This document shows positions 1 through 8,791 of a DNA stretch of 64,000 bases, piece after piece. Origin of the DNA: Polycladomyces zharkentensis (GTDB taxonomy: Bacteria > Bacillota > Bacilli > Thermoactinomycetales > JIR-001); NCBI RefSeq assembly GCF_016938855.1, contig NZ_JAFHAP010000011.1, positions 62,001 to 126,000 of the forward strand, read 5' to 3'. Positions within the stretch are counted from its first letter, which is position 1. Each line of letters opens with the position of its first letter. Made by a program: the position numbers and the translations under genes. Below the pieces are notes generated by a model. That model ran no database searches. It saw nothing but the letters and a program-made list of their open reading frames with translations, and was not told the origin of the DNA.

Positions 1-71
1 GGGCAGGGATGAGCTGAGACCCCTGATTTATCACGAGGCACACGATTGTTTGAATCGCAACGGGAAAGGAT

Positions 72-731
72 GTGATTCCGATCGGGGTCTGCGAAAAAAT
101 ATTGCCTTCTTTGCTGCAAGGGCTTGGAATCACGGTTCAGCTGACGATCTATTCGGCGATATTGGCCTTTTTCGTCTCCTTTTTGGCAGGGTTTGGACGT
201 CTGTCGCGGTTTTATCCGCTCCGAGCGGTGTGCACTGTTTTTGTTGAAGTTTTTCGCGGAACCTCTTTGCTCGTTCAATTGTTTTGGCTTTATTTTGTCC
301 TGCCGCAGCTCGGCATCTGGTTGTCGGCGGATTTGGCGGGTTTGCTCGCTCTCGGTCTTAACGCCGGGGCGTATGGATCAGAAATCGTCCGCAGCTCGAT
401 ATTGGCCGTCCCCAAGGGGCAGATCGAAGCGGCTGTTGCGCTGAACATGACACCGGGGCAGAGGATGCGGAGTGTGATCCTGCCGCAGGCTTTCCGCATC
501 ATGTTGCCATCTTTCGGTAATCTTTTCATCGAATTGTTGAAAGGAACCTCTTTGGTTTCCTTGATTACGATTTCTGATATGACATTTCAGGCGACAACCT
601 TGCGGACCAATATGAATCAGCATACCCCTGAAATATTCGGTCTGTTGCTCATCTTGTATTTTCTCGTCGCCTATCCGCTGACGTTGGGCGTGCGTTGGTT
701 GGAGCGCAGACTTTCAACGGGGAGGTCTTAA
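72..731 (+). CDS. ehuC: Ectoine/hydroxyectoine-type ABC importer permease (EhuC-like)
   Basis: Membrane permease of a polar-amino-acid (HisMQ) type ABC importer, 219 aa with about five hydrophobic segments. The cytoplasmic coupling loop that contacts the ATPase is visible near residues 115-140 (EAAVALNMTPGQ followed by ILPQAFR). The frame is closed by a stop at 51-53, so the GTG at 72 is the first usable start, with AAAGGA directly before it. A second permease follows after one base, then an ATPase. The cluster abuts ectABCD, which is why ectoine uptake is inferred. The binding protein (EhuB) would lie upstream of the window. The family is certain; the substrate is inferred from context. Confidence 0.75.
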   Translation: MIPIGVCEKILPSLLQGLGITVQLTIYSAILAFFVSFLAGFGRLSRFYPLRAVCTVFVEVFRGTSLLVQLFWLYFVLPQLGIWLSADLAGLLALGLNAGAYGSEIVRSSILAVPKGQIEAAVALNMTPGQRMRSVILPQAFRIMLPSFGNLFIELLKGTSLVSLITISDMTFQATTLRTNMNQHTPEIFGLLLILYFLVAYPLTLGVRWLERRLSTGRS

Positions 732-732
732 C

Positions 733-1404
733 GTGGGATGGTCTTGGACGTTTACTTTGCAAATTTTACCGCAACTGCTCGATGCCGTGAAGATTACGAT
801 TGGTGCGACGATCGTCTCCTATTTGATTGCACTTGTCGGCGGTCTGTTGATCGCCTTTGCACGACGGTCTGAGGTCAAGCTTTTGTCATGGGTGACCGGC
901 GGTTTTATCGAATTTGTGCGCAGCACACCGCCATTGGTTCAGTTGTTCTTCATTTTTTATGTGGCACCTCATTTTGGATTGAGGTTGTCTCCTTTCACGG
1001 CTGGTGTACTGGGATTGGGCATTCACTATAGCACCTATCTGTCGGAGGTATACAGGGCAGGTATTGACGCGGTCCCGCGCGGGCAATGGGAAGCTGCCGT
1101 CGCCCTCAACTTTTCAAAAACGCAAACGTGGATGCGGATTATTCTCCCGCAGGCCGTCCGGCCGATTGTTCCCGTATTGGGCAACTATTTGATCGTGATG
1201 TTTAAAGAAACGCCGCTTTTATCGGCAATCACGCTGATCGAGTTGCTGGGTCAAGCGCAAATTATCGGCTCCAATTCATTCCGCTATTTGGAACCCATTA
1301 CGCTTGTCGGGGTGTTTTTCCTCATATTGAGTTACCTTTCCTCACTCCTGGTACGCCGCTTGGAATCTTGGCTCCAACTCAATCAAAAAGGATTGATAAA
1401 CTGA
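733..1404 (+). CDS. ehuD: Ectoine/hydroxyectoine-type ABC importer permease (EhuD-like)
   Basis: Second permease of the same importer, 223 aa, homologous to the preceding gene, so the two probably form the heterodimeric channel. The coupling loop is near residues 120-145 (EAAVALNFSKTQ then ILPQAVRP). The GTG start has GGAGG about seven bases upstream, inside the end of the first permease gene, so the two are translationally linked. Five or so transmembrane helices are visible. The ectoine assignment rests on the neighbouring ect operon; other PAAT substrates cannot be excluded from sequence. Confidence 0.75.
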   Translation: MGWSWTFTLQILPQLLDAVKITIGATIVSYLIALVGGLLIAFARRSEVKLLSWVTGGFIEFVRSTPPLVQLFFIFYVAPHFGLRLSPFTAGVLGLGIHYSTYLSEVYRAGIDAVPRGQWEAAVALNFSKTQTWMRIILPQAVRPIVPVLGNYLIVMFKETPLLSAITLIELLGQAQIIGSNSFRYLEPITLVGVFFLILSYLSSLLVRRLESWLQLNQKGLIN

Positions 1405-1419
1405 AGGGGTTTTGAGGTG

Positions 1420-2241
1420 ATGCATGTGAAATCGGATCGCATAAACCCAATTGTTCGTTACCGCAAGGTCAGCAAGTTCTATGGCAAAACTCAAGTGTTG
1501 CACGAAATCGATTTTGATTTGGCTCCTGCAGAAAAAGTAGCGGTAATCGGGCCGAGCGGGTCCGGCAAGACGACGTTTGCCCGTGTTTTGATGACGTTGG
1601 AAAGGCCGACGTCGGGTACGATTGAAGTTGACGGTGAGTTGCTCTGGCACAAAAAAAAGGGCGGGAAGCTTGTTCCGGCTGATGAAAAACATTTGCATCA
1701 AGTGCGCGGCAAAATCGGAATGGTGTTTCAGCAGTTTAATCTGTTTCCGCACATGAACATTTTGCGAAATGTGACGGAGGCACCGATCAAGGTATTGGGA
1801 TTGTCCAAGGAAGAAGCGATCGAGCAGGCCAAAACCATGTTGGATAAAGTAGGGTTGCTGGATAAGATCGACGCATATCCGTCACAATTATCCGGCGGTC
1901 AGCAGCAGCGGGTGGCGATTGCGCGTGCGTTGGTCATGCAACCCAAGATCATGTTGTTTGATGAGGTGACGTCTGCGTTGGACCCTGAGCTTGTCGGGGA
2001 GGTTCTCGGGGTTATCAAGGAGATTGCAGCGGAGGGCAAGATGGCGATGTTGATCATTACACATGAAATGGGTTTTGCCCGGGAAGTGGCGGATCGGGTT
2101 GTTTTCTTTGATGAAGGACGAATTATGGAAGAAGGACCGCCGGAAAAGATTTTTGGTGACAGTCCGAAGAGTCCACGTTTACGTAAGTTTTTGGGCAGTT
2201 TTTGTCAGCAGACGATAGAGTCGATGTCCAATTGGAGATGA
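1420..2241 (+). CDS. ehuA: ABC importer ATP-binding protein (EhuA-like)
   Basis: ATPase energising the adjacent permeases, 273 aa. It has Walker A (GPSGSGKTT), Q-loop ([10 protein letters not shown]), signature ([15 protein letters not shown]), Walker B ([14 protein letters not shown]) and the switch histidine (ITHEMGF), all in PAAT-type context. A GTG at 1417 and ATG at 1420 are both possible; AAGGGG about ten bases upstream favours 1420. A short insertion around [16 protein letters not shown] after the first beta sheet is slightly unusual but is seen in EhuA/HisP relatives. The C-terminal tail beyond the usual fold ([11 protein letters not shown]) is not conserved. No terminator is obvious before the ect leader. 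Confidence 0.8.
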   Translation: MHVKSDRINPIVRYRKVSKFYGKTQVLHEIDFDLAPAEKVAVIGPSGSGKTTFARVLMTLERPTSGTIEVDGELLWHKKKGGKLVPADEKHLHQVRGKIGMVFQQFNLFPHMNILRNVTEAPIKVLGLSKEEAIEQAKTMLDKVGLLDKIDAYPSQLSGGQQQRVAIARALVMQPKIMLFDEVTSALDPELVGEVLGVIKEIAAEGKMAMLIITHEMGFAREVADRVVFFDEGRIMEEGPPEKIFGDSPKSPRLRKFLGSFCQQTIESMSNWR

Positions 2242-2430
2242 ATGGCAGTGGAACGAAGCGAGAAAGGGAGAATAGATCAATTCATCCGATCTGAACATAG
2301 GAGAAAGAGTATACGAGGGGATCAACGGAATTTATAGAGGATGAATCATTATGGTAAATATGGTATTATAAGACAAAGTAAAAATATTAACAATTGATTG
2401 TAGGAAACAGTTTATATTGACAATTAAAGA
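2242..2430 (+). other. AT-rich ehu-ect intergenic region, probable ect promoter zone
   Basis: This AT-rich stretch separates ehuA from the structured leader of ectABCD. It contains several A+T blocks (for example TATTATAAG near 2360 and TTATAT near 2412), but no hexamer pair with good spacing stands out, so no promoter is called. Transcription of the leader at 2431 should start here. Confidence 0.35.
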
Positions 2431-2615
2431 CGCCTTATTTCATTTCGATGGAAACGGGGGAACCAAGCGATTGGGGTGAATTCCGGATTGACACCGGAAT
2501 AGATGTGAAGCATTTCTCATCCATCTTGCCCGCCAGCCTTGTCGGCTGAAGCAGTGAGATCCAAGGGATTTGCCAATTTTGCGCCGGACTGACTTTTCCT
2601 GTGCACGAGAAGGCG
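2431..2615 (+). promoter_or_regulatory. Candidate riboswitch in the ectABCD leader (resembles the c-di-AMP ydaO/yuaA class)
   Basis: An outer helix can form between CGCCTT at 2431-2436 and AAGGCG at 2610-2615. Inside it is the pair of blocks GGGGGAACCAA (2456-2466) and TTGGGGTGAAT (2471-2481), which is the hallmark 5' half of the ydaO/yuaA c-di-AMP aptamer as I know it. A terminator follows at 2651-2724. The 3' half is divergent: the conserved CCGAA...CAGCTAACC block is not clearly present. The class assignment is therefore a hypothesis; that this is a structured attenuated leader is better supported. c-di-AMP control of osmolyte genes is established for this class. Confidence 0.5.
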
Positions 2616-2650
2616 GATCTGAGTCTTTGACCGCGTACGGATTGCACAAG

Positions 2651-2724
2651 CACGGACCGGTACAGACTTTTTCCTTGGAATGATGGTTCCTGGGAGAAAG
2701 TTTGCACCGGTCTTGTACTTTTTT
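2651..2724 (+). terminator. Intrinsic terminator in the ect leader (attenuator)
   Basis: A long hairpin pairs GACCGGT (2655-2661) and the following bases with ACCGGTC (2706-2712) and is followed by a T-rich run. It lies ~70 bases before ectA and after the candidate aptamer, so it would stop transcription before ectABCD unless an alternative fold prevents it. Confidence 0.75.
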
Positions 2725-2793
2725 AATCGGCGATGACGCGCTGTGCGGGACATTTTGGCATGGCGTTGAGCCGTCGGTACCGGGGAGGAGGTG

Positions 2794-3309
2794 ATGAATC
2801 TGGAAACCGGGTTGATGAACAAAGTGGCGCTTCGCCAACCACAGGTAGCGGATGGAATCGGGATCTGGAGCCTGGTTCGGGACACCGGAGTGTTGGACGT
2901 CAATTCCCCTTACAGTTACCTGATGCTGTGCAAGTTCTTTTCGGATACTTGTGTGGTTGCCGAACAGGAGGGACAAATCGTCGGTTTTTTGTCCGCTTTT
3001 CGACCACCGGCAGACCAGCAAACCCTGTTTGTGTGGCAGGTGGCCGTGGCCGAGTCTCAACGGGGCAACGGGTTGGGAAAGGCGCTTCTGAAAGCGTTGA
3101 TCCGTCGGGACGCTTGCAAAAATGTCCGTTATCTTGAAGCAACCGTTTCTCCGTCGAATCTTGCATCCCAGGCTTTATTCCGGGGATTGGCACGGGATTT
3201 TGCAACGTGCTGTGAAGTTTCGGAGTGTTTTCCCGCCCATCTGTTCCCGGGGGGAACTCATGAATCGGAAATGACGTTTCGGATCGGACCGTTTCGGTAT
3301 CAAACTTAA
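2794..3309 (+). CDS. ectA: L-2,4-diaminobutyrate N4-acetyltransferase
   Basis: First step after diaminobutyrate formation in ectoine synthesis: acetyl-CoA-dependent acetylation of L-2,4-diaminobutyrate. The 171-aa protein is a single GNAT domain. The acetyl-CoA loop QRGNGLG is at residues 89-95, after the typical beta strand WQVAVAE. The early motif [14 protein letters not shown] is characteristic of EctA. ATG 2794 is chosen because GGGGAGG ends five bases upstream; a GTG lies one codon earlier. It is the first gene of an ectABCD operon whose leader carries a terminator. Length and order match the family. Confidence 0.93.
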   Translation: MNLETGLMNKVALRQPQVADGIGIWSLVRDTGVLDVNSPYSYLMLCKFFSDTCVVAEQEGQIVGFLSAFRPPADQQTLFVWQVAVAESQRGNGLGKALLKALIRRDACKNVRYLEATVSPSNLASQALFRGLARDFATCCEVSECFPAHLFPGGTHESEMTFRIGPFRYQT

Positions 3310-3322
3310 CTGGGGGGATTTG

Positions 3323-4606
3323 GTGAAAGTTGCGGAGGAATTACATTCACCGTTGAAGGTTTTTGAAGCTTTGGAATCGGAGGTCCGCAGTTACTGCCGG
3401 AGTTTTCCGACTGTCTTTGCAAAAGCGAGCGGCTATCAGCTGTGGGATCGGGACGGCCGGGAATATGTCGACTTTTTTGCCGGTGCCGGCGCGTTAAACT
3501 ACGGCCACAACAATCAACGAATCAAGGCCAAGCTGATCGACTATTTGATGGAAGATGGCATTACGCACAGCCTTGATATGGCGACAGAAGCAAAAGAAAA
3601 GCTGCTGGAACGGTTCCATGAGGTCATTTTAAAGCCGCGAAATCTTCACTATAAAGTGATGTTTCCGGGACCGACAGGCACCAATTCGGTGGAAAGTGCG
3701 CTGAAGCTGGCCCGCAAAGTAACCGGGCGGGACACAATCATGAGTTTCACCAACGCGTTTCACGGCATGACAATCGGTTCGCTGTCGATTACCGGGAACG
3801 AATCCAAGCGAAAAGGCGCGGGCATTCCATTGACGAATTCGATCTCCATGCCGTTTGACGGCTATTTTGGCAGTGAGGCCGACACGGTCAGCTATATTGA
3901 GCGTTTTCTCGAAGATAATGGCAGCGGCATTTCTCTCCCTGCAGCCATTATCCTTGAGACCGTTCAGGGTGAAGGCGGCATCAATGTGGCCAGTTTTGAG
4001 TGGCTCCGCAACATGGAAGAACTGTGCCGGCGCTGGAACATTCTGTTGATTGTCGATGATGTGCAGGTGGGATGTGGACGGACGGGGCCATTTTTCAGCT
4101 TTGAACCGGCCGGGATCTATCCCGACATCGTCTGTCTGTCCAAATCAATCGGGGGATATGGCATCCCGTTGGCGATGACCTTGATCAAACCTGAGTATGA
4201 TCTGTGGGAACCGGGCGAGCATAACGGTACTTTTCGCGGCCATAACCTGGGGTTTGTCGCTGCGACCGAAGCACTCAGTTACTGGGAAGACGACCAGTTC
4301 AGCCGAGAAATCCTGGAGAAGGGAGAGAAAGTCAGACTCTTCCTGGAAATGCTTGCACAACAGTATCCCGAGATGGCAGGGGAAGTGCGGGGAAGAGGGC
4401 TTATCCAGGGAATTGAAATCGGAGTGGACGGGTTGGCCGAAAAGATTTGCGCGGCCGCGTTTGAACGGGGTTTGATTATGGAAACATCCGGTCCCAACAG
4501 TGAAGTCGTCAAAATCATGCCTCCTTTGACCATTGATGAACAGGGGCTTGAAAAGGGACTGACCGTTCTGGAGGAAAGCTTTGAGCGGTGCAAACAGATG
4601 ATGTGA
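3323..4606 (+). CDS. ectB: Diaminobutyrate-2-oxoglutarate aminotransferase
   Basis: PLP enzyme that converts L-aspartate-beta-semialdehyde and glutamate to L-2,4-diaminobutyrate, supplying ectoine synthesis. The 427-aa protein is a class III aminotransferase. The N-terminal [14 protein letters not shown] and phosphate-binding GPTGTNSVE motifs are seen, followed by [13 protein letters not shown] and the Schiff-base lysine in [10 protein letters not shown] (Lys ~274). GTG 3323 is preferred, with GGGGGG five bases upstream. It sits 13 bases after ectA and 18 before ectC, consistent with one transcript. Length is usual for EctB. Confidence 0.94.
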   Translation: MKVAEELHSPLKVFEALESEVRSYCRSFPTVFAKASGYQLWDRDGREYVDFFAGAGALNYGHNNQRIKAKLIDYLMEDGITHSLDMATEAKEKLLERFHEVILKPRNLHYKVMFPGPTGTNSVESALKLARKVTGRDTIMSFTNAFHGMTIGSLSITGNESKRKGAGIPLTNSISMPFDGYFGSEADTVSYIERFLEDNGSGISLPAAIILETVQGEGGINVASFEWLRNMEELCRRWNILLIVDDVQVGCGRTGPFFSFEPAGIYPDIVCLSKSIGGYGIPLAMTLIKPEYDLWEPGEHNGTFRGHNLGFVAATEALSYWEDDQFSREILEKGEKVRLFLEMLAQQYPEMAGEVRGRGLIQGIEIGVDGLAEKICAAAFERGLIMETSGPNSEVVKIMPPLTIDEQGLEKGLTVLEESFERCKQMM

Positions 4607-4624
4607 AAAAGGAGACAGGTAATC

Positions 4625-5098
4625 ATGATCGTCAAACATCTGAATGACATCATCGGAACGAAAGATGACGTGGACACTGAGACGTGGAACAGCCGCCGTC
4701 TGCTTTTGAAAAAGGACGGGATGGGCTTTTCGTTGCACGACACGATTATCAAGGCGGGAACAGAAACCACGATTTGGTACAAGCACCATGTGGAAGCGGT
4801 GTACTGCATCGAGGGAGAAGGAGAAATTGAGGTCGTGAAAGACGGCACCGTTTACCCGATTCAGCCCGGAACTTTGTATGCGCTGGACGGTCATGAAAAG
4901 CACTATTTGCGTGCAAAGTCCGATATGCGGATGGTTTGTGTGTTTCATCCGCCGTTGACAGGGCGAGAGGTACATGATGAAGAAGGGGTGTATCCCATCA
5001 TTGAAGAGGAGTCACGGGAGAATCGCCCGAATCCACACCCTGACGAAAGGGCACAAAGGGTGGAACCACAAACCGTTCGGGGGGAATTGGGGAAATGA
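4625..5098 (+). CDS. ectC: L-ectoine synthase with C-terminal extension
   Basis: Cyclises N4-acetyl-diaminobutyrate to ectoine. The cupin core occupies residues 1 to about 130, with [12 protein letters not shown] at the start, the [11 protein letters not shown] strand and the metal-site region [24 protein letters not shown] precedes the ATG. The protein is 157 aa, some 20-30 residues longer than the usual ~130. The extra tail (after VYPIIEEE) is polar and rich in Glu, Arg and Pro. The stop codon overlaps the start of the hydroxylase gene by four bases. Confidence 0.93.
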   Translation: MIVKHLNDIIGTKDDVDTETWNSRRLLLKKDGMGFSLHDTIIKAGTETTIWYKHHVEAVYCIEGEGEIEVVKDGTVYPIQPGTLYALDGHEKHYLRAKSDMRMVCVFHPPLTGREVHDEEGVYPIIEEESRENRPNPHPDERAQRVEPQTVRGELGK

Positions 5099-5985
5099 GC
5101 AACTTACAGGGCGGGGTGATGGATCTCTATCCTTCGCGAGTGGATGACAAACCGGTGATTTTGGAACGGAAAGATCCAGTCATTTATACCAAAGATCCCG
5201 CAGCAGGTCCGCTTGATGCCGAACAGCTGGAATTTTATCAGAAAAACGGATACCTGTTCTTCGAACGTTTCTTTTCTGAGGAAGAAGTGCGGGAATTGCG
5301 CAATGAGCTGAGACGGCTCTGGGATGCGAACCGGGATTCGGATGCGGAGGAAGTGATTCGTGAGCCGGAAAGCCGGGAAATTCGATCGATCTTTGCTGTT
5401 CACCGCAACAGCGATACTTTTAAACGGTTATCGCAAAATCAGCGGCTGACAGACATCGTCAAACAAATTCTCGGCAGTGATGTCTACATCCATCAGTCCC
5501 GAATCAATTACAAAAAGGGTTTTGCGGGAAAAGAGTTTTACTGGCACTCTGACTTCGAGACCTGGCATGTGGAGGATGGCATGCCGCGTATGCGGGCGTT
5601 GAGCTGTTCCATCTCGTTGGAAGACAATTATCACTTTAACGGGCCGTTGATGGTGATTCCGGGCTCCCATCAATATTTTCTCTCTTGTGTGGGCCGTACG
5701 CCGGAAAATCATTATCGGCAGTCGCTTCGGAGACAGGAGTACGGCGTTCCGGACCAGGACAGTTTGACCTGGTTGGTGAATCAGCACGGGATTGACGCAT
5801 TGACAGGCCCGGCCGGTTCGGTCGTGCTGTTCGACTGTAACATCATGCACGGGTCCAACGGCAATATCACCCCTTTGCCGCGGAGCAATGTGTTCTTTGT
5901 TTACAACAGTGTGGAAAACCGGTTGGTGGAACCGTTCTCCGGGCAATCACCCCGGCCGGAGTTTATAGCAAGCAGAGAGCGGTAA
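5095..5985 (+). CDS. ectD: Ectoine 5-hydroxylase
   Basis: Fe(II)/2-oxoglutarate dioxygenase that makes 5-hydroxyectoine, often linked to heat and desiccation protection. The 296-aa protein shows the facial triad: His151 and Asp153 in YWHSDFETW and His252 in NIMHGSNGN, with the 2-oxoglutarate-binding Arg shortly after (PLPRSNVFF). The ATG overlaps the ectC stop (ATGA), so the two are translationally coupled. It ends the operon; a palindromic terminator lies ~110 bases downstream. Length matches the family (~300 aa). Confidence 0.94.
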   Translation: MSNLQGGVMDLYPSRVDDKPVILERKDPVIYTKDPAAGPLDAEQLEFYQKNGYLFFERFFSEEEVRELRNELRRLWDANRDSDAEEVIREPESREIRSIFAVHRNSDTFKRLSQNQRLTDIVKQILGSDVYIHQSRINYKKGFAGKEFYWHSDFETWHVEDGMPRMRALSCSISLEDNYHFNGPLMVIPGSHQYFLSCVGRTPENHYRQSLRRQEYGVPDQDSLTWLVNQHGIDALTGPAGSVVLFDCNIMHGSNGNITPLPRSNVFFVYNSVENRLVEPFSGQSPRPEFIASRER

Positions 5986-6097
5986 CCGGGAAATGCCTGT
6001 GTTAAACGCTTGATTGAGTGACTCCCCTATTACCCCAATTGCTACCTTGGCAGACATCGAGGTCTTGTTTTTGAAGAGGTGTGCCCGCAGTATATTT

Positions 6098-6127
6098 AAA
6101 AGCCGCCGTTCGAACGGCGGCTTTTTT
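6098..6127. terminator. Bidirectional terminator between ectD and the M14 peptidase gene
   Basis: Perfect palindrome AAAAGCCGCCG...CGGCGGCTTTTTT with A and T runs on both sides. It serves both convergent genes. Confidence 0.9.
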
Positions 6128-6145
6128 AGGTGATGGATCACATCA

Positions 6146-7753
6146 TTACCAATTCTTCTTCTCCATGTACCGGTAAATCGGGAGCTTTTTCCCCGCTTCT
6201 GAACGGATGAACCCAAAGGTGACGTAGCTGTCAGTGGACTCCGGTTCCATTGCCAGGGCAGCCAGGTTGGCCGCTGGCTGGTCCATCGGGATTACCCAGC
6301 TCCCTGCGGGGAAGTGGACTGTTTCTATGGTTGTGTCTGTTGTCACATGATACTGCGGGTGACCTTCGTATGATTTGTTGGAAGTCTCCTTCGACCGAAC
6401 CGTGTAGCTTTCCACGGACAAGACGATCTCTTTCTTCAGCCGTATCATTTTGACTCCGGCATTCCGCAGTCGTTCCACGGCTTCTTCCTGATCCGGGAAC
6501 AAAAGATAGGCGGTGGGGCGCTCCCGGGTGAGGCCGGGCTTTCCTTTGGTGTGGCTGAACCAGCGAACAGCGATCTCCTTCACCTTGCCCTCGGCGATGT
6601 CCACCACCGGCAGGGTGCTGTTGGGGATTTCTGTCGCCTGGCTTACCACCACGATCTCATCGTCATCCCCGACGGTGCGTCCCTTGTCGACGATCTCTTT
6701 CCGGGCTTTATCCACGAGACGTTTAATTTCGTCAGCCCGTTGAGCGGTGGTTTCCAGCAGGCTTTCATGGGTGGTCACTTGGGCGGCCACCCGTCGGGGG
6801 AAGTTTTCCCGTCCGATTCCAATGCCCCGGGTTTCCACCAAGAAGGAGAGGGAGGGTTTCAGGGCGAAACTGTTGCGGCCGATGCGGGGTTCCGGTCCAC
6901 CCTCGGTCAGCTCCAATTTTCCGTTCTTTTTTGCTGCCGTGTAGTAATCGCCACTGGAGAATCCCTTTTCCGCCAAGGCTTTCTTGGCCTTCTCGGACAT
7001 ATTATCGGCGAAGGTTCGGATCGGTTTCGGGATATTCAGGTTCTTGCCCGAGAGGATGAGAAGGTCGTGATACTTGAGGGAGCCTTCTTTGCCAATGTCC
7101 TTCAGCAGATCGGGTTCGGGGTTGTATTCGTGGGCGTCGATCGCCACTTCAGGTTGCACCCGGTTGAAAAGGGAGTGAATCGCCCGCACTTCCAGCGTGT
7201 CGAACTTCAGGTGATCCCGGTTGCCATCAAGGTCGTTCGTCATCTGTCGTTTAAAGGCGTAGGAACCGTCGGGATTGACCCTGGGTACGATGACCACATT
7301 GATCTTATCCAGCAGCTTCTTGCCGTAGGGACCAGCCAGCTTCTCGGCCATCACCAACACCGCTTCCCCGGCGGCCGGTTCATTGCCGTGGATCTGTCCC
7401 TGCAGCCAGACAGTGGGCTTCTTTTTGACGCCTCCCTTCCGGAAAAAGAGGGCAGGTATCTCCCTTCCCTCCTGGGAGTGTCCGATCACCTCCATTTTCA
7501 CCCATGGGCTTTTCGATTCCAAACCACGGAGGAAAGCCATCATCTCTTCTTGACTGGTAAACCGTTCCTTCCCTGAGGTGAAAGCGGGGGTGTCAAACCG
7601 TTCTTCCGGATCGGGATACAGTTTCAGGACCTTGTCGGGTTGGGAATAACTCTTCCCGTAATATGGCGTCGACGTCTCCGCCTGAGCCACGGCCAGGGAC
7701 GATAAGGCCAGTACAGCCGCAACGGCCAGGGACAACCACTTCTGAAGCGTCAT
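6146..7753 (-). CDS. Secreted M14-family zinc carboxypeptidase
   Basis: Probable exported peptidase, 535 aa. Residues 1-26 form a signal peptide ending AVAQA. The M14 zinc site starts with HGNE (His122, Glu125) and continues with the third ligand in AIDAHEY. A substrate-site arginine lies between them (VNPDG...DGNRDH) and the catalytic Glu appears in LVETRG. The C-terminal ~200 residues form an added region that may hold a binding or inhibitory domain. The ATG at 7753 is chosen over two upstream TTG codons because GGGAGGGG lies seven bases before it. It stands alone and converges on the ect operon. The substrate is unknown. Confidence 0.85.
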   Translation of the reverse strand: MTLQKWLSLAVAAVLALSSLAVAQAETSTPYYGKSYSQPDKVLKLYPDPEERFDTPAFTSGKERFTSQEEMMAFLRGLESKSPWVKMEVIGHSQEGREIPALFFRKGGVKKKPTVWLQGQIHGNEPAAGEAVLVMAEKLAGPYGKKLLDKINVVIVPRVNPDGSYAFKRQMTNDLDGNRDHLKFDTLEVRAIHSLFNRVQPEVAIDAHEYNPEPDLLKDIGKEGSLKYHDLLILSGKNLNIPKPIRTFADNMSEKAKKALAEKGFSSGDYYTAAKKNGKLELTEGGPEPRIGRNSFALKPSLSFLVETRGIGIGRENFPRRVAAQVTTHESLLETTAQRADEIKRLVDKARKEIVDKGRTVGDDDEIVVVSQATEIPNSTLPVVDIAEGKVKEIAVRWFSHTKGKPGLTRERPTAYLLFPDQEEAVERLRNAGVKMIRLKKEIVLSVESYTVRSKETSNKSYEGHPQYHVTTDTTIETVHFPAGSWVIPMDQPAANLAALAMEPESTDSYVTFGFIRSEAGKKLPIYRYMEKKNW

Positions 7754-8327
7754 CAACAAACCCCTCCCAGCTTCTTGCTACTAAAAAAGTCTATTTTTAC
7801 AATAATTCATTTTTTTGTATGCATTATCCTGTCGTTATACTAAAGATTTTCACGGATGCAAAACCTTTATGTGTGGGAATCAGCCAGATTTTCCCCGGCA
7901 GTTTCGACCGGCGGACGTCATATAAAACCGAGAAGAGTCTTTGATCGTATATAAAAAATGAGGAGCACACAGATGTACTCCTCTCCGGGCAATCTGCCCG
8001 GTGATAATATGCACCCACCTGTACATGAAACATCCGATGTAAAAACATCTATTCCAGCAGGAAGGTATTTCGTCGATTGGTTTTTGGAATGGTTTATCCC
8101 CAGTATTAATTTAATTGTCCCATGTTTCGATGAAGTGTATTGGGGATAAAGAATATGAATGACTCAATTACCAGATGTGCAACCGGCAAAATCCTGCGTA
8201 ATAGCAAGAAGACGTGATCAGGAAGGATTTACCGTTATCACGTGGAAGTTATTGTTTTAGAGGAGGAGTCCAGGTGCGGGTCGCGTTCCTTTCCTTCGTC
8301 ATTTGGCGAGGAAAGGAGGTGATGCGT
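7754..8327. other. Intergenic stretch without a convincing gene; contains one copy of a duplicated 110-bp segment
   Basis: The left part is AT-rich and carries a short CCGGGCA...TGCCCGG hairpin near 7986-8002 with no T run. Bases 8108-8219 match 11082-11194 (separate entry). Open frames up to ~70 codons exist on both strands, but none has a good ribosome site or recognisable motif. The end forms the 5' leader of the small hydrophobic gene at 8328. Confidence 0.5.
8108..8219 (+). repeat. Direct repeat, copy 1 (partner at 11082-11194)
   Basis: About 110 bases that recur, at ~85-90% identity by eye, at 11082-11194 in the same orientation. Shared blocks include TGTCCCATGTTTCGATGAAG and CAACCGGCAAAATCCTG. 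No coding function was found. The two copies flank the first CRISPR cassette and fit a segmental duplication of the island. Confidence 0.8.
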
Positions 8328-8432
8328 ATGACGGAAACGATCGCTTTGCTATCACTATTGTTTCAGGTGATCGGTACGATCAACTTAGTGGTGCAAGTTA
8401 TCGTTCACGTCGTCACATCACGAAAAAAGTGA
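8328..8432 (+). CDS. 34-aa hydrophobic peptide, holin-like/type I toxin candidate
   Basis: A tiny protein with a near-perfect ribosome site (GGAAAGGAGGT at 8310-8320, eight bases before ATG 8328; another ATG at 8322 is too close). It is one transmembrane helix (about residues 4-29) with an acidic start (MTETIALL) and a basic end (TSRKK), the layout of type I toxins and small holin-like toxins of Firmicutes. Its stop lies inside a strong bidirectional terminator. A promoter on the opposite strand at 8524-8553 would make an RNA antisense to its 3' end, as in txpA/ratA or bsrG/SR4. The toxin role is inferred. Confidence 0.6.
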   Translation: MTETIALLSLLFQVIGTINLVVQVIVHVVTSRKK

Positions 8433-8465
8433 CCCGTGGGCTGCCGAACCTAGGGGTCACTTTTT
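8424..8465. terminator. Bidirectional terminator shared by the peptide gene and the opposing RNA
   Basis: AAAAAGTGACCC pairs with GGGTCACTTTTT around a ~20-base loop. T runs on both strands mean it can end the peptide mRNA and the opposing transcript. Confidence 0.8.
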
Positions 8466-8517
8466 CGTGAAACTCAGTGTGTAGAACGCGGCCCATATCG
8501 AGGGCTCCTTCTCGCTT
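8424..8517 (-). ncRNA. Candidate antisense RNA antitoxin
   Basis: Predicted transcript of ~95 bases starting about seven bases after the minus-strand promoter and ending at the shared terminator. It would be complementary to the 3' untranslated end and terminator of the peptide mRNA. No open frame of note lies in it. Existence is inferred from promoter plus terminator only. Confidence 0.45.
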
Positions 8518-8523
8518 ACTCAT

Positions 8524-8553
8524 ATTATACACACTTTTTACCAAAAAAATCAA
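8524..8553 (-). promoter_or_regulatory. Minus-strand sigma-A promoter facing the small hydrophobic gene
   Basis: On the minus strand TTGATT (8553-8548), an 18-base spacer and a perfect TATAAT (8529-8524) point toward the 3' end of the peptide gene. Confidence 0.65.
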
Positions 8554-8600
8554 ACTGAATTTGGATTGCAACGTTGAAGCTCTCAATTCGATTGTGACTT

Positions 8601-8630
8601 CCCCCCACGGCTTCAGCCGTGGATGCCCGA
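8601..8630. mobile_element. IS200/IS605-type terminal hairpin remnant
   Basis: CCACGGC (8605-8611) pairs with GCCGTGG (8616-8622) around TTCA. This short hairpin next to a pyrimidine-rich ACTTCCCC is typical of IS200/IS605 ends. No transposase or TnpB gene lies nearby, so only a relic end is claimed. Confidence 0.45.
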
Positions 8631-8638
8631 GCACTCAT

Positions 8639-8791
8639 TTGTCGTCGATCAGGAATGGCGCAAAAACCCCTGGGGATCGACGACAATGTTTCTTTTGTTT
8701 GTGCATGAATTTATGATTATTGAGCATTATCACGATCAATAAAGTTGGGGATTTTGCTATAATGAAGAGGCAATGATCGTGTATCGGAGGA
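8639..8791 (+). promoter_or_regulatory. CRISPR leader of array 1
   Basis: Leader preceding the first repeat. It starts with a hairpin (GTCGTCGATC with GATCGACGAC, 8641-8683), continues through a T-rich stretch and contains an extended -10 TGCTATAAT (8756-8764) ~28 bases before the repeat. The same leader occurs at three other places in the island (10691-10842 minus, 13175-13325 plus, 14961-15112 minus). Confidence 0.75.

Noticed and set aside
1-71. 3' end of an ehuB binding-protein gene
   Set aside because: Only a few codons before a stop at 10-12 could belong to it; too short to support.
2431-2615. Cobalamin riboswitch
   Set aside because: The stretch GGTGAATTCCGG loosely recalls a B12 box, but the conserved GCCCCGC-ACTGT region is absent and the genes are not B12-related.
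7958-8149. 63-codon plus-strand open frame before the toxin candidate
   Set aside because: No ribosome site or recognisable domain, and it crosses the start of the duplicated segment.
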